Shown here: positions 7,015 to 13,969 of the stretch, one piece after another | How positions within the stretch are numbered: position 1 is the stretch's first letter | Layout: every line of letters starts with the position of its first letter | Source of the DNA: Oscillospiraceae bacterium | GTDB lineage: Bacteria; Bacillota; Clostridia; Oscillospirales; Oscillospiraceae | Length of the DNA: 18,768 nucleotides | NCBI GenBank assembly: GCA_016290695.1 | Contig: JAEEUX010000014.1 | Coordinates: 1-18,768 of the forward strand | Reading direction: 5' to 3' | Translations under genes and position numbers: made by a program | The notes under the pieces: generated by a model | What the model was told of the DNA's origin: nothing | The model's database searches: none | What the model saw: only the letters and a program-made list of their open reading frames with translations

Positions 7015-8187
7015 TCACTTTGTTATCTTGATGTTCTCCGTGTTCGCTATCGCCTCCGCGATAAGCGCCTCGCAGTCAAGCGCCTGCTCCACCTCAAGGA
7101 CCTCGTCAAGCGTGGGCTTCGTGCGCGGATGGCGCGGGGTGAAAACGGTGCAGCAGTCTTCATAGGGGAGGATGGATGTGTCGAAGGTTCCTATTTTGCG
7201 CGCGACGGTGACGATTTCCTCCTTGTCCATGCCGATGAGCGGGCGCAGGACGGGAACGGAGGCCGCCGCGTTCGTTACGCCGATGGCCTGCATGGTCTGG
7301 CTGGCAACCTGGCCGAGATTTTCGCCCGTGATTATCGCGCCGCAGCCGTTATCGAGCGCGATTTTGTCGGCAATCTTCATCATGAAGCGGCGCATAACGA
7401 GGGTGAAATATTCCTCGGGGCATTTATCGCGTATTTCCTCCTGAATATGCGTGAACGGGACGACCTGAAGCGTCAGCCTGCCGCAATAGTCAAGCAGCTC
7501 TCGCGCAAGGTCGATGACCTTGCCCTTGGCAAGCTCGGAGGTGTATGGGAAGGAGAAAAAGTGGACGGGGATTATCATTACGCCGCGCTTTGCCATCATA
7601 TAGGTGGAAACGGGGCTGTCGATGCCGCCGGAAAGGAGACTGACCGCCCTTCCTCCCACGCCAACGGGCAGGCCGCCCGCCGCGGGGAGCTTGTTGCCGT
7701 GGACGTAGGCCGCGTAATCGCGCACCTCGATATTCACGGTCAGCTCCGGCTCGTGAACGTCCACCTTCAGGTGGGGGTAAGCGTCGTCCAGCTCGCCGCC
7801 GACGTACTGGGAAAGCTCGATGCTCGTCATGGGGAAGGTCTTGTCCGAACGCTTGGACTCCACCTTGAAGGACGAGGCCGCCATGAGCTGATCGTGCAGG
7901 TATTCCTTCGCCGCGGCGAGAATTACGTCCTTATCCTTGGCGCAGGCGGCGGCGCGGGACATGGAGATTATGCCGAAGGTCTTTTTCATGGCTTCCTCGG
8001 CGGCGTCCATGTCGATATCGTCGGAAAGCGGCTCGGCGTAGATGGTGGACTGCACCGAGTAGACGCGGAATTTCCCGATGCGGGAAAGGCGGCGGTTGAT
8101 ATTTGAAATGAGCTTCTGCTCGAAATATTTTCTGTTCATGCCCTTGAGGACGATTTCGCCCTGTTTGAGCAGCAAAATATCGTTCAT
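7015..8187 (-). CDS. thiI: tRNA 4-thiouridine synthase ThiI, short form
   Basis: This 390-residue enzyme installs 4-thiouridine at position 8 of tRNAs and may pass sulfur to the thiamin thiazole. An N-terminal ferredoxin-like region and THUMP domain occupy about residues 1-165, followed by the PP-loop adenylation domain with SGGIDSP at 186-192 and the PYEDCCTVF cysteine motif near the C-terminus. There is no rhodanese domain, as is usual in Bacillota, where a dedicated cysteine desulfurase (NifZ) supplies sulfur; no such gene is in the window. The ATG at 8187 has AAGGAG 7 bases upstream. It is the first gene of the operon with the PncC-type amidase. Confidence 0.95.
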   Translation of the reverse strand: MNDILLLKQGEIVLKGMNRKYFEQKLISNINRRLSRIGKFRVYSVQSTIYAEPLSDDIDMDAAEEAMKKTFGIISMSRAAACAKDKDVILAAAKEYLHDQLMAASSFKVESKRSDKTFPMTSIELSQYVGGELDDAYPHLKVDVHEPELTVNIEVRDYAAYVHGNKLPAAGGLPVGVGGRAVSLLSGGIDSPVSTYMMAKRGVMIIPVHFFSFPYTSELAKGKVIDLARELLDYCGRLTLQVVPFTHIQEEIRDKCPEEYFTLVMRRFMMKIADKIALDNGCGAIITGENLGQVASQTMQAIGVTNAAASVPVLRPLIGMDKEEIVTVARKIGTFDTSILPYEDCCTVFTPRHPRTKPTLDEVLEVEQALDCEALIAEAIANTENIKITK

Positions 8188-8216
8188 GTCGTTCTCCTTT
8201 TCAGTATGCTTCTTCC

Positions 8217-8245
8217 ATTCTAATTCGGGCGCTTTGTCTTGTCAA
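8217..8245 (-). promoter_or_regulatory. Probable sigma-A promoter of thiI
   Basis: On the minus strand, TTGACA (a perfect -35 box, plus coordinates 8240-8245) and TAGAAT (8217-8222) are 17 bases apart. The start would be near 8210, about 20 bases before the thiI ATG. The plus-strand TTGTCA overlapping the same site has no good -10 partner for the divergent carboxypeptidase gene. Confidence 0.75.
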
Positions 8246-8309
8246 CGAATAAAGCGCGGCGCGCGGCATATATTTTGGATGAATAAAAGAAACCAGGGGG
8301 AGGCGCAGG

Positions 8310-9497
8310 ATGAAAAGGATGATTTGCGCGCTGCTCGCCTTGCTGCTGCTTGCGGGCGCGGCGGGAGCAACGGAGACGGCGGACGGCGAAGAATGGGAGG
8401 CCGTCGAGACGATGAAAACCGTTGCGGAGGTCGGGGTGAACGTCCCCTCCGCGATACTCATTGAGCGGGAAACGGGGACGGTCCTTTATGAGCACGACGC
8501 GCACAAGCGCCTGCCGCCCGCGAGCGTCACGAAAATAATGACGCTGCTGCTCGCCGCCGAGGCGATAGAGGCCGGGCGCATCGCGCTCTCCGACAGCGTT
8601 ACTGCGAGCACGGAGGCTTCCGGCATGGGCGGCTCGCAGATATTTCTGCGCGAGGGCGAGACCATGAGCGTCGATGAGCTTATAAAATCCGTCGCCGTCG
8701 CCTCGGCTAACGACGCTGCCGTGGCGCTGGCCGAGCACATCGCGGGCAGCGAGGGCGAATTCGTCGCGCTGATGAACAAGCGCGCCGCTGAGCTCGGGAT
8801 GGCGGACACGGTGTTTTCAAGCTGCACGGGGCTTCCCTGCGAGGGGGAGCATCTTACGAGCGCGTGGGACATCGCGCTCATGTCGCGCGCGCTTCTGGGG
8901 CACGAGATGATACGCTCCTACACGACGATATGGACGGACAGCGTGCGCGGCGGCGAGTTCGGGCTGGCTAATACCAATAAGCTCATACGCTTTTACCCCG
9001 GCGCGACGGGGCTGAAAACGGGCTTTACGCAGGAGGCCATGTACTGCCTATCCGCGAGCGCCCAGCGCGACGGGACGGAGTATATCGCCGTTATCATGCA
9101 CGCGCCGAGCTCTGCGGTGCGCTTTGAAAGCGCGAAAATACTGCTCAATTACGCCTTCGCGAGCTTCAAATCGGTTGACATAATGCAGGACACGGTTCCC
9201 GCGCCGGTGAGAGTTTCCCTCGGCGAAAGCGAGTTCGTGCAGCCCGTTCCGGCGGCGTCCGGGAAGCTCGTCCTGCCGGCGGAGGAAGCTTCGGGCCTCA
9301 CGCGGGCTATTGAACTGCCGGATATGCTCGTCGCGCCCGTCGCGGAGGGGCAGGAGCTGGGGCGCGCGGTTTTGTATAACGCCTCGGGCGAGGAGCTCGG
9401 CTCCGTGTCGCTCGTTGCCGACCACGCTTCGCCGCGTCTCGGCTTCGGCAGCATATTTTTAAAATATTTATCGGCGCTTTGTCCCTCGGGCTTGTAA
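8310..9497 (+). CDS. Serine-type D-alanyl-D-alanine carboxypeptidase (DacF-like)
   Basis: This is a 395-residue secreted penicillin-binding protein of the S11 family, which trims the terminal D-alanine from peptidoglycan stem peptides outside the membrane. The signal peptide covers about residues 1-20 (LLALLLLAGAAGA). All three active-site motifs are present: SVTK at 72-75 (nucleophile Ser72), SAN at 132-134, and KTG at 236-238. A beta-rich C-terminal domain follows, ending in an amphipathic stretch (GFGSIFLKYL) that could hold the protein at the membrane as in other DacF-type enzymes. The ATG at 8310 is preceded by a GGGGAGG ribosome site. It is divergent from thiI. No terminator is visible before pgi, so some read-through is likely. 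Confidence 0.93.
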   Translation: MKRMICALLALLLLAGAAGATETADGEEWEAVETMKTVAEVGVNVPSAILIERETGTVLYEHDAHKRLPPASVTKIMTLLLAAEAIEAGRIALSDSVTASTEASGMGGSQIFLREGETMSVDELIKSVAVASANDAAVALAEHIAGSEGEFVALMNKRAAELGMADTVFSSCTGLPCEGEHLTSAWDIALMSRALLGHEMIRSYTTIWTDSVRGGEFGLANTNKLIRFYPGATGLKTGFTQEAMYCLSASAQRDGTEYIAVIMHAPSSAVRFESAKILLNYAFASFKSVDIMQDTVPAPVRVSLGESEFVQPVPAASGKLVLPAEEASGLTRAIELPDMLVAPVAEGQELGRAVLYNASGEELGSVSLVADHASPRLGFGSIFLKYLSALCPSGL

Positions 9498-9520
9498 AAC
9501 AAGGCTTAATGGGTTAAAAT
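9492..9520 (+). promoter_or_regulatory. Probable promoter of pgi
   Basis: TTGTAA (9492-9497) and TAAAAT (9515-9520) are 17 bases apart. The -35 box overlaps the carboxypeptidase stop codon. A second AT-rich TATATATAA run lies just downstream and could also serve as a -10 box. Confidence 0.45.
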
Positions 9521-9566
9521 TTTATATATAAATCAACCAAATCACGCACACCGAAGGGAGAACGCC

Positions 9567-10817
9567 ATGATAAAAGCCGATATTTCCGGCGCCGGGAATT
9601 ACCTTGACCGCGCCGTCTGGAGCGCTAAGCTCCGCGATGCCTGCGAAGCGCTCCGCAACGAAAAGGACTACGCCGGATGGCTGCATTTGCCCTCGGAAAC
9701 GCCTGGGGACGCGGTGGAAAAAATATGCCGCGCTGCGGAGTCTGTGCGCTCGCGCTGCGAAGTCCTGCTCGTCATCGGCATCGGCGGCTCGTACCTCGGC
9801 GCGAAGGCAGCTATCGAGCTTTTGCGCCCGAAATACCGCGCGGACAGCCCGGAGGTGATTTTCGCGGGAAACACCCTCTCCGGCACGGAGACGCAGGAGC
9901 TGCTTGATTACCTCGAAACGAAGGATTTTATGATAAACGTCGTCTCCAAATCGGGCACGACAACGGAACCGGCCCTCGCGCTGCGCGTTTTCTACGCGCT
10001 GCTGCAAAGGAAATACGGCGAGGTCGCGCCCTCCCGCGTTATCGCGACGACGGACGAAACGGGCGGCGCACTGCGCCGCCTTGCCTCGGAGCTTGGCTTT
10101 GAAAGCTTCGTCATACCGCGCAATATCGGCGGGCGCTACTCCGTCCTTACTCCCGTGGGACTTTTGCCCATCGCCGCCGCGGGCGGCGATATCCGCGCAA
10201 TGCTCGGCGGCGCGCGCGAGGCGGAGACGGAATACATGGCGACGGGGGCGGAGAACGCCGCGGGAGAATACGCCGCCGCGCGCTCGGCGCTCTACGCTTC
10301 GGGCAGGAAAATCGAGGTGCTGGCTTATTGGGAGCCGCGCCTGCGCTGGCTTGGCGAGTGGTGGAAGCAGCTTTTCGGCGAGAGCGAGGGCAAGGGGGGG
10401 CAGGGCCTTTTCCCGGCCTCCGTCGAGTATAGCGCCGACCTGCACTCGCTCGGGCAGTATATGCAGCAGGGCGAGCGGATAATGTTCGAGACGGTTTTGA
10501 GCTGCGCGGATGGCTCTTCGCTCACCGTTCCCGCGCTGCCCTCGTGGGGCGACGGCTTCGACGCCGTGGCGGGGAAAAGGCTCGATTATGTCGCCTCCGC
10601 CGCGCGCGAGGGCTCGATAAGGGCGCACACGGAGGGCGGTGTGCCCTGCCTGAGGCTCGAAATCGGGGCGCTCGACGCCCAGACGCTGGGCGGGCTATTC
10701 TACTTTTTTGAGTATTCCTGCGCGCTTTCCGCTTACGCCCTCGGCGTCTATCCCTTCGACCAGCCGGGCGTCGAGGCGTACAAGAAATATATGCTCGGCG
10801 CGTTGGGGATTAAGTAA
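9567..10817 (+). CDS. pgi: Glucose-6-phosphate isomerase
   Basis: This 416-residue cytoplasmic enzyme interconverts glucose 6-phosphate and fructose 6-phosphate in glycolysis and gluconeogenesis. Two SIS-type sugar-phosphate sites are visible: GIGGSYLGAKA at residues 71-81 and SKSGTTTEPA at 127-136. The first family signature reads NIGGRYSVLTPVGLLP at 186-201, and the second ends in YPFDQPGVEAYK near the C-terminus. FGESEGKGGQGLFP contains a candidate catalytic Glu. It is slightly shorter than typical Bacillota enzymes (about 445-450), mainly at the N-terminus, but no key motif is missing. The ATG at 9567 has GAAGGGAG upstream. GC content is visibly higher than in the next gene. Confidence 0.96.
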   Translation: MIKADISGAGNYLDRAVWSAKLRDACEALRNEKDYAGWLHLPSETPGDAVEKICRAAESVRSRCEVLLVIGIGGSYLGAKAAIELLRPKYRADSPEVIFAGNTLSGTETQELLDYLETKDFMINVVSKSGTTTEPALALRVFYALLQRKYGEVAPSRVIATTDETGGALRRLASELGFESFVIPRNIGGRYSVLTPVGLLPIAAAGGDIRAMLGGAREAETEYMATGAENAAGEYAAARSALYASGRKIEVLAYWEPRLRWLGEWWKQLFGESEGKGGQGLFPASVEYSADLHSLGQYMQQGERIMFETVLSCADGSSLTVPALPSWGDGFDAVAGKRLDYVASAAREGSIRAHTEGGVPCLRLEIGALDAQTLGGLFYFFEYSCALSAYALGVYPFDQPGVEAYKKYMLGALGIK

Positions 10818-10818
10818 A

Positions 10819-10884
10819 ACCATTATAATAAATATAATAATTCTTAATTTTTCGGTTGAAGTCAGGCGAAATAAATGTTATGAT
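10819..10884 (+). promoter_or_regulatory. Strong-looking promoter of the small P-loop gene
   Basis: TTGAAG (10856-10861) and TATGAT (10879-10884) are 17 bases apart, and TGT just before the -10 box makes it an extended -10 element. The stretch 10819-10853 upstream is almost entirely A and T in an otherwise GC-rich region and resembles an UP element. The start would fall near 10891. Confidence 0.75.
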
Positions 10885-10890
10885 GGAATC

Positions 10891-10987
10891 AGAAAAGGGA
10901 AGCACAAGGAGACTTCGGGACTTCTCTTTTCCGCAAGCGAGCAATGAGGCGGAGATCCCGCCAACATCGAAAAGGAGCGTGAAGCAC
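10891..10987 (+). promoter_or_regulatory. Folded 5' leader of the small P-loop gene
   Basis: The leader of about 97 bases can form an 11-bp hairpin (10892-10902 with 10921-10931, one G-T pair, 18-base loop), then a linker GCAAGCGAGCAATGA. A second hairpin follows, GGCGG (10948-10952) with CCGCC (10958-10962), loop AGATC. The ribosome site GGAG (10974-10977) comes after both. The first stem would form within a few bases of the predicted 5' end. I recognise no known riboswitch or protein-binding leader in it, and it is not terminator-like. Confidence 0.5.
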
Positions 10988-11392
10988 ATGGTTAAAGTTA
11001 TTATGGGCGTCAAGGGTACGGGAAAAACCAAGCAGCTCATCGAGCTTGTCAATCAGGCCATTGCAGAAGATAAAGGCGACGTTGTCGTCATCGAAAAGGA
11101 TCAGAAGCTTACTTACGACATCCCCTATAAGGCGAGACTTATTTTCGCGAATCAATTCTTCTTTGATTCCTTTACTTACCTCAAGGGATTTATCAGCGGC
11201 CTCCACGCGGGTAATTACGACATCACCCACGTTTTCATAGACAGCCTCTACAAAATCGTCGGAACCGAAGACGGCGTCGAGGATTTCCTCTCCTGGCTCG
11301 ATGATTACGGCAAGTCCGCCGGTATCGAGTTCACCATCACCATCAGCGCGGACGTTGCTCTTGCAACAGACGGCATCAAGAAGTTCTTTTAA
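10988..11392 (+). CDS. Small P-loop NTPase-like protein of unknown function
   Basis: This 134-residue protein begins MVKVIMGVKGTGKT. G7 to T14 form a Walker A motif (GVKGTGKT), and THVFIDSLYKI about 85 residues further on looks like a Walker B strand ending in Asp. The remainder is one compact alpha/beta domain without signal peptide or membrane segment, so it is presumably cytoplasmic. Similar short proteins in Clostridia are, from memory, sometimes labelled PilT-like, but it lacks the PilT domains and nothing here suggests pili. The ATG at 10988 has GGAG (10974-10977) 10 bases upstream; an in-frame GTG at 10979 is too close to that site. It stands alone between its own promoter and terminator, and its GC is lower than that of its neighbours. 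Whether it hydrolyses nucleotide is unknown. Confidence 0.85.
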   Translation: MVKVIMGVKGTGKTKQLIELVNQAIAEDKGDVVVIEKDQKLTYDIPYKARLIFANQFFFDSFTYLKGFISGLHAGNYDITHVFIDSLYKIVGTEDGVEDFLSWLDDYGKSAGIEFTITISADVALATDGIKKFF

Positions 11393-11422
11393 GCTTGCGC
11401 TGAACATTTAAAAATCGAATAT

Positions 11423-11458
11423 AAATGGGATGAGTGGCGTTGCACTCATCCCATTTTT
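11423..11458 (+). terminator. Rho-independent terminator of the small P-loop gene
   Basis: A perfect 14-bp stem, AAATGGGATGAGTG (11423-11436) with CACTCATCCCATTT (11443-11456), has loop GCGTTG and ends in five T. The A run on the left arm is weaker, so it acts mainly on the plus strand. Confidence 0.92.
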
Positions 11459-11500
11459 GAAGGATAAATATATTACTATTTTTTGAAAGGATAACACACA

Positions 11501-12505
11501 ATGAAAGCACTGCTTGATAACATACTTGCGCTGCTCGATAAGGGAGAGGACGCGGTCATCGCCAGCGTCACGGCCTCCAGCGGCTCGACGCCGCGCGGCG
11601 CGGGCGCGATGATGCTCGTCCGGCGCGACGGTTCCTCCGCCGGGACTATCGGCGGCGGCGCGGTGGAGTACGCCGCGCAGAAGCATGCCGCGGAGGTCTA
11701 TGCCGAGAAGCGTTCCGCCGCCGTTGGCTACGACCTTTCCCCGAACGACGTTGCCCAGCTCGGCATGATCTGCGGCGGCAAGGTAAGCGTTTATTTCCTC
11801 TATATCCCCGCCGGGGACAAGACTGCGCGTGAGCTTTTCGGCTATCTCCGCGCCGCCTTTGACCGCGATGAGAGCGTTTGGCTCGTCCGCAAAACGAAGG
11901 ACGGCGCCATCTGCGACATGGGCGTATACGGCACGGGCGGGCTGATGTTTGCTTCCTCCATGAGCGAGGACGAGGTAAAGCCGCTTCTCAAGAGCCGCGC
12001 CGTACTCTCCGGCGATTATTACGCCGAGCCCATCGTCCGCGCGGGCAAGGTCTATGTTTTCGGCGGCGGTCACGTCGCGCAGCAGCTTGTGCCGGTTATC
12101 GCGAAGGTGGGCTTCAAGCCCGTGGTTTTTGAGGACAGGCCCGAGTTTTCGACGAGTGAGCTTTTCCCGCAGGCAGCCGGGATAATCCGCGGCGATTTCA
12201 AAAGGATTTCGGACTATATCACGATTGGCCCCGCCGACTGCGTGGTTATCATGACGCGCGGGCACCAGATGGACTATGAGGTTCTTGAACAAACTCTCCG
12301 GACAAGCGCCTCCTACGTCGGCTGCATCGGCAGCAGCCACAAGGTCGCGGCGACGAAGAAGCGCCTCGCGGAAGCGGGCGTGGCGCAGAAGGACATTGAC
12401 CGCATGGTAAGCCCCATCGGTCTGCCCATCCTCGCAGAGACGCCGGAGGAAATAGCCATAAGCATAGCCGGCCAGCTCATTATGCACAGAGCGCAGAACA
12501 TGTAA
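11501..12505 (+). CDS. XdhC/CoxI family protein
   Basis: This 334-residue protein resembles XdhC. Family members bind molybdenum cofactor and pass its sulfurated form to xanthine dehydrogenase-type hydroxylases. The N-terminal XdhC domain shows GSTPRGAGA at residues 28-36, GTIGGGAVE at 48-56 and MICGG at 89-93. A linker leads to a C-terminal Rossmann domain with VFGGGHVAQ at 186-194, then MTRGHQMDYE, YVGCIGSSHK and PIGLPILAETPEEIAISI. The ATG at 11501 is preceded by AAAGGA. No molybdenum hydroxylase, cofactor-synthesis or selenium gene is in the window, so its client enzyme is unknown. It is followed after 12 bases by a MATE exporter gene, probably in the same transcript. Confidence 0.92.
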   Translation: MKALLDNILALLDKGEDAVIASVTASSGSTPRGAGAMMLVRRDGSSAGTIGGGAVEYAAQKHAAEVYAEKRSAAVGYDLSPNDVAQLGMICGGKVSVYFLYIPAGDKTARELFGYLRAAFDRDESVWLVRKTKDGAICDMGVYGTGGLMFASSMSEDEVKPLLKSRAVLSGDYYAEPIVRAGKVYVFGGGHVAQQLVPVIAKVGFKPVVFEDRPEFSTSELFPQAAGIIRGDFKRISDYITIGPADCVVIMTRGHQMDYEVLEQTLRTSASYVGCIGSSHKVAATKKRLAEAGVAQKDIDRMVSPIGLPILAETPEEIAISIAGQLIMHRAQNM

Positions 12506-12517
12506 AGGGGTTTGGGC

Positions 12518-13897
12518 TTGCAGAAAAACGGACTTTTTACGAAGGATGCGTTCTTTTACCGCACCTTCCTGCCGCTGCTCGGCGTTATCACGCTGCAGCA
12601 GCTTGCGGCGCTCGCGGTAAACCTCGCGGACAACATAATGCTCGGCAAGTACACGGAGCTCGCGCTTTCGGGCGCCACGATAGTAAACCAGATACAGTTC
12701 ATTCTCCAGCAAATCGCCGCAGGCATCGGCATGGGTGTCGCCGTCCTCGGCTCGCAGTATTGGGGGAAGGGCGAGGTCGCCCCGATACGGCGAATAAGCT
12801 CAGTCGCGATGAAGTTTGCCTTTCTCGCGGGGCTTATTTTCCTGCTCGCAACGCGCCTTGCGCCCGAGACGGTACTCTCTGTTTTCACGAACGACGAGGC
12901 CGTTATCGCCGAGGGCGTGCGCTATCTTCGCATAATGTGCTGGACTTACCTCATTTTCGCGCTGTCGAATACGCTCATGTACTCGCTGCAAAGCGTGGAA
13001 ACGGCCTTTATCGGTACGGTGATGTCCCTCAGCACGCTCTGCATCAATATTTGCCTAAATTACATATTCATCTTCGGTAATCTCGGCGCGCCGGAGCTCG
13101 GCATACAGGGCGCGGCGGTGGCTACGCTTACAAGCCGCCTCGTGGAGCTGCTTATTATCCTCGTCTATGTGCTTTTCATAGACAAAAAGCTGAAAATGAA
13201 GCTCGGCCACATACTCGCCTTCGATTTTACATACCTGAAGGACTTCCTCAAGGTCGCGATGCCCGTCGTGATCTCCGGGGCGCTCTGGGGTGTCGCACAG
13301 GGCGCGCAGACCGCCGTCCTCGGCCACATGAGCGCGACGGTTATCGCCGCCAACAGCATTGCCTGCGTCATTTCGCAGATCTTCATCGTCGTCGGAATGT
13401 CGAGCGCGAACGCCGCGTCCGTAACGATGGGCAAGACCATCGGCAGCGGAAGGCTCGACTGTGTGCGGCCTTATTCTCGGACGCTGCAGCTGATTTTTCT
13501 CATTATAGGCGTCGTTTCCTCGCTCGCGATGTTCCTTTCGCGCGAGGCGATAGTTTCGCTTTACGCAGTTTCGCCGGAAGCAAAGGAGCTCGCGATACGG
13601 TTTCTGACCGTTTTCAGCATAACGAACATCGGAAGCTGCTACGAATTCCCCGTGGAGGGCGGCATAATCGCCGGGGGCGGCAACACGAGCTATCAGGCAT
13701 GGACGGACAACCTCTTCATGTGGCTGTTTACCATACCCTCCGCCGCGATAAGCGCCTTCGTGTTCAACGCCCCGCCGATAGTCGTTTTCTGCTTCCTAAA
13801 GGCGGATCAGATTTTGAAATGCATCCCCAACGGCATAGTCTGCAACCGTTACCGCTGGGTCAAGGTGCTTACCCGAGAAACGGCCGAGATGAGCTGA
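12518..13897 (+). CDS. MATE family efflux transporter
   Basis: This 459-residue inner-membrane protein has about 12 hydrophobic segments arranged as two MatE halves (about residues 15-200 and 240-420). Family members export cationic compounds, drugs or metabolites in exchange for sodium ions or protons. GIGMGVAVLGSQYWGKGE in the first half and GMSSANAASVTMGKTIGSG in the second are typical. The start chosen is the TTG at 12518, 7 bases after the AAAGGGG ribosome site; another TTG at 12512 is too near that site. It overlaps no gene, lies 12 bases after xdhC and ends before a strong terminator. The substrate is unknown. Confidence 0.93.
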   Translation: MQKNGLFTKDAFFYRTFLPLLGVITLQQLAALAVNLADNIMLGKYTELALSGATIVNQIQFILQQIAAGIGMGVAVLGSQYWGKGEVAPIRRISSVAMKFAFLAGLIFLLATRLAPETVLSVFTNDEAVIAEGVRYLRIMCWTYLIFALSNTLMYSLQSVETAFIGTVMSLSTLCINICLNYIFIFGNLGAPELGIQGAAVATLTSRLVELLIILVYVLFIDKKLKMKLGHILAFDFTYLKDFLKVAMPVVISGALWGVAQGAQTAVLGHMSATVIAANSIACVISQIFIVVGMSSANAASVTMGKTIGSGRLDCVRPYSRTLQLIFLIIGVVSSLAMFLSREAIVSLYAVSPEAKELAIRFLTVFSITNIGSCYEFPVEGGIIAGGGNTSYQAWTDNLFMWLFTIPSAAISAFVFNAPPIVVFCFLKADQILKCIPNGIVCNRYRWVKVLTRETAEMS

Positions 13898-13925
13898 GCG
13901 CGGGCGCATTACACTGAAAATACGG

Positions 13926-13960
13926 AAAGGGTCTGAAACGCATGGTTTCAGACCCTTTTT
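13926..13960. terminator. Convergent terminator between the MATE gene and prfC
   Basis: A perfect 14-bp stem, AAAGGGTCTGAAAC (13926-13939) with GTTTCAGACCCTTT (13945-13958), has a 5-base loop and ends in TTTTT on the plus strand. On the minus strand the tail is only CTTTCC, so termination of prfC there should be weaker. Confidence 0.9.
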
Positions 13961-13969
13961 AATTGAATA

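Noticed and set aside
9522..10628. 368-residue minus-strand frame across pgi, and similar long frames opposite xdhC and prfC
   Set aside because: All are antisense to genes with clear motifs, and none has domain content or a start signal.
10988..11392. PilT twitching-motility ATPase
   Set aside because: The protein is only 134 residues and lacks the PilT Asp and His boxes and N-terminal domain; only generic P-loop motifs are present and no pilus gene is nearby.
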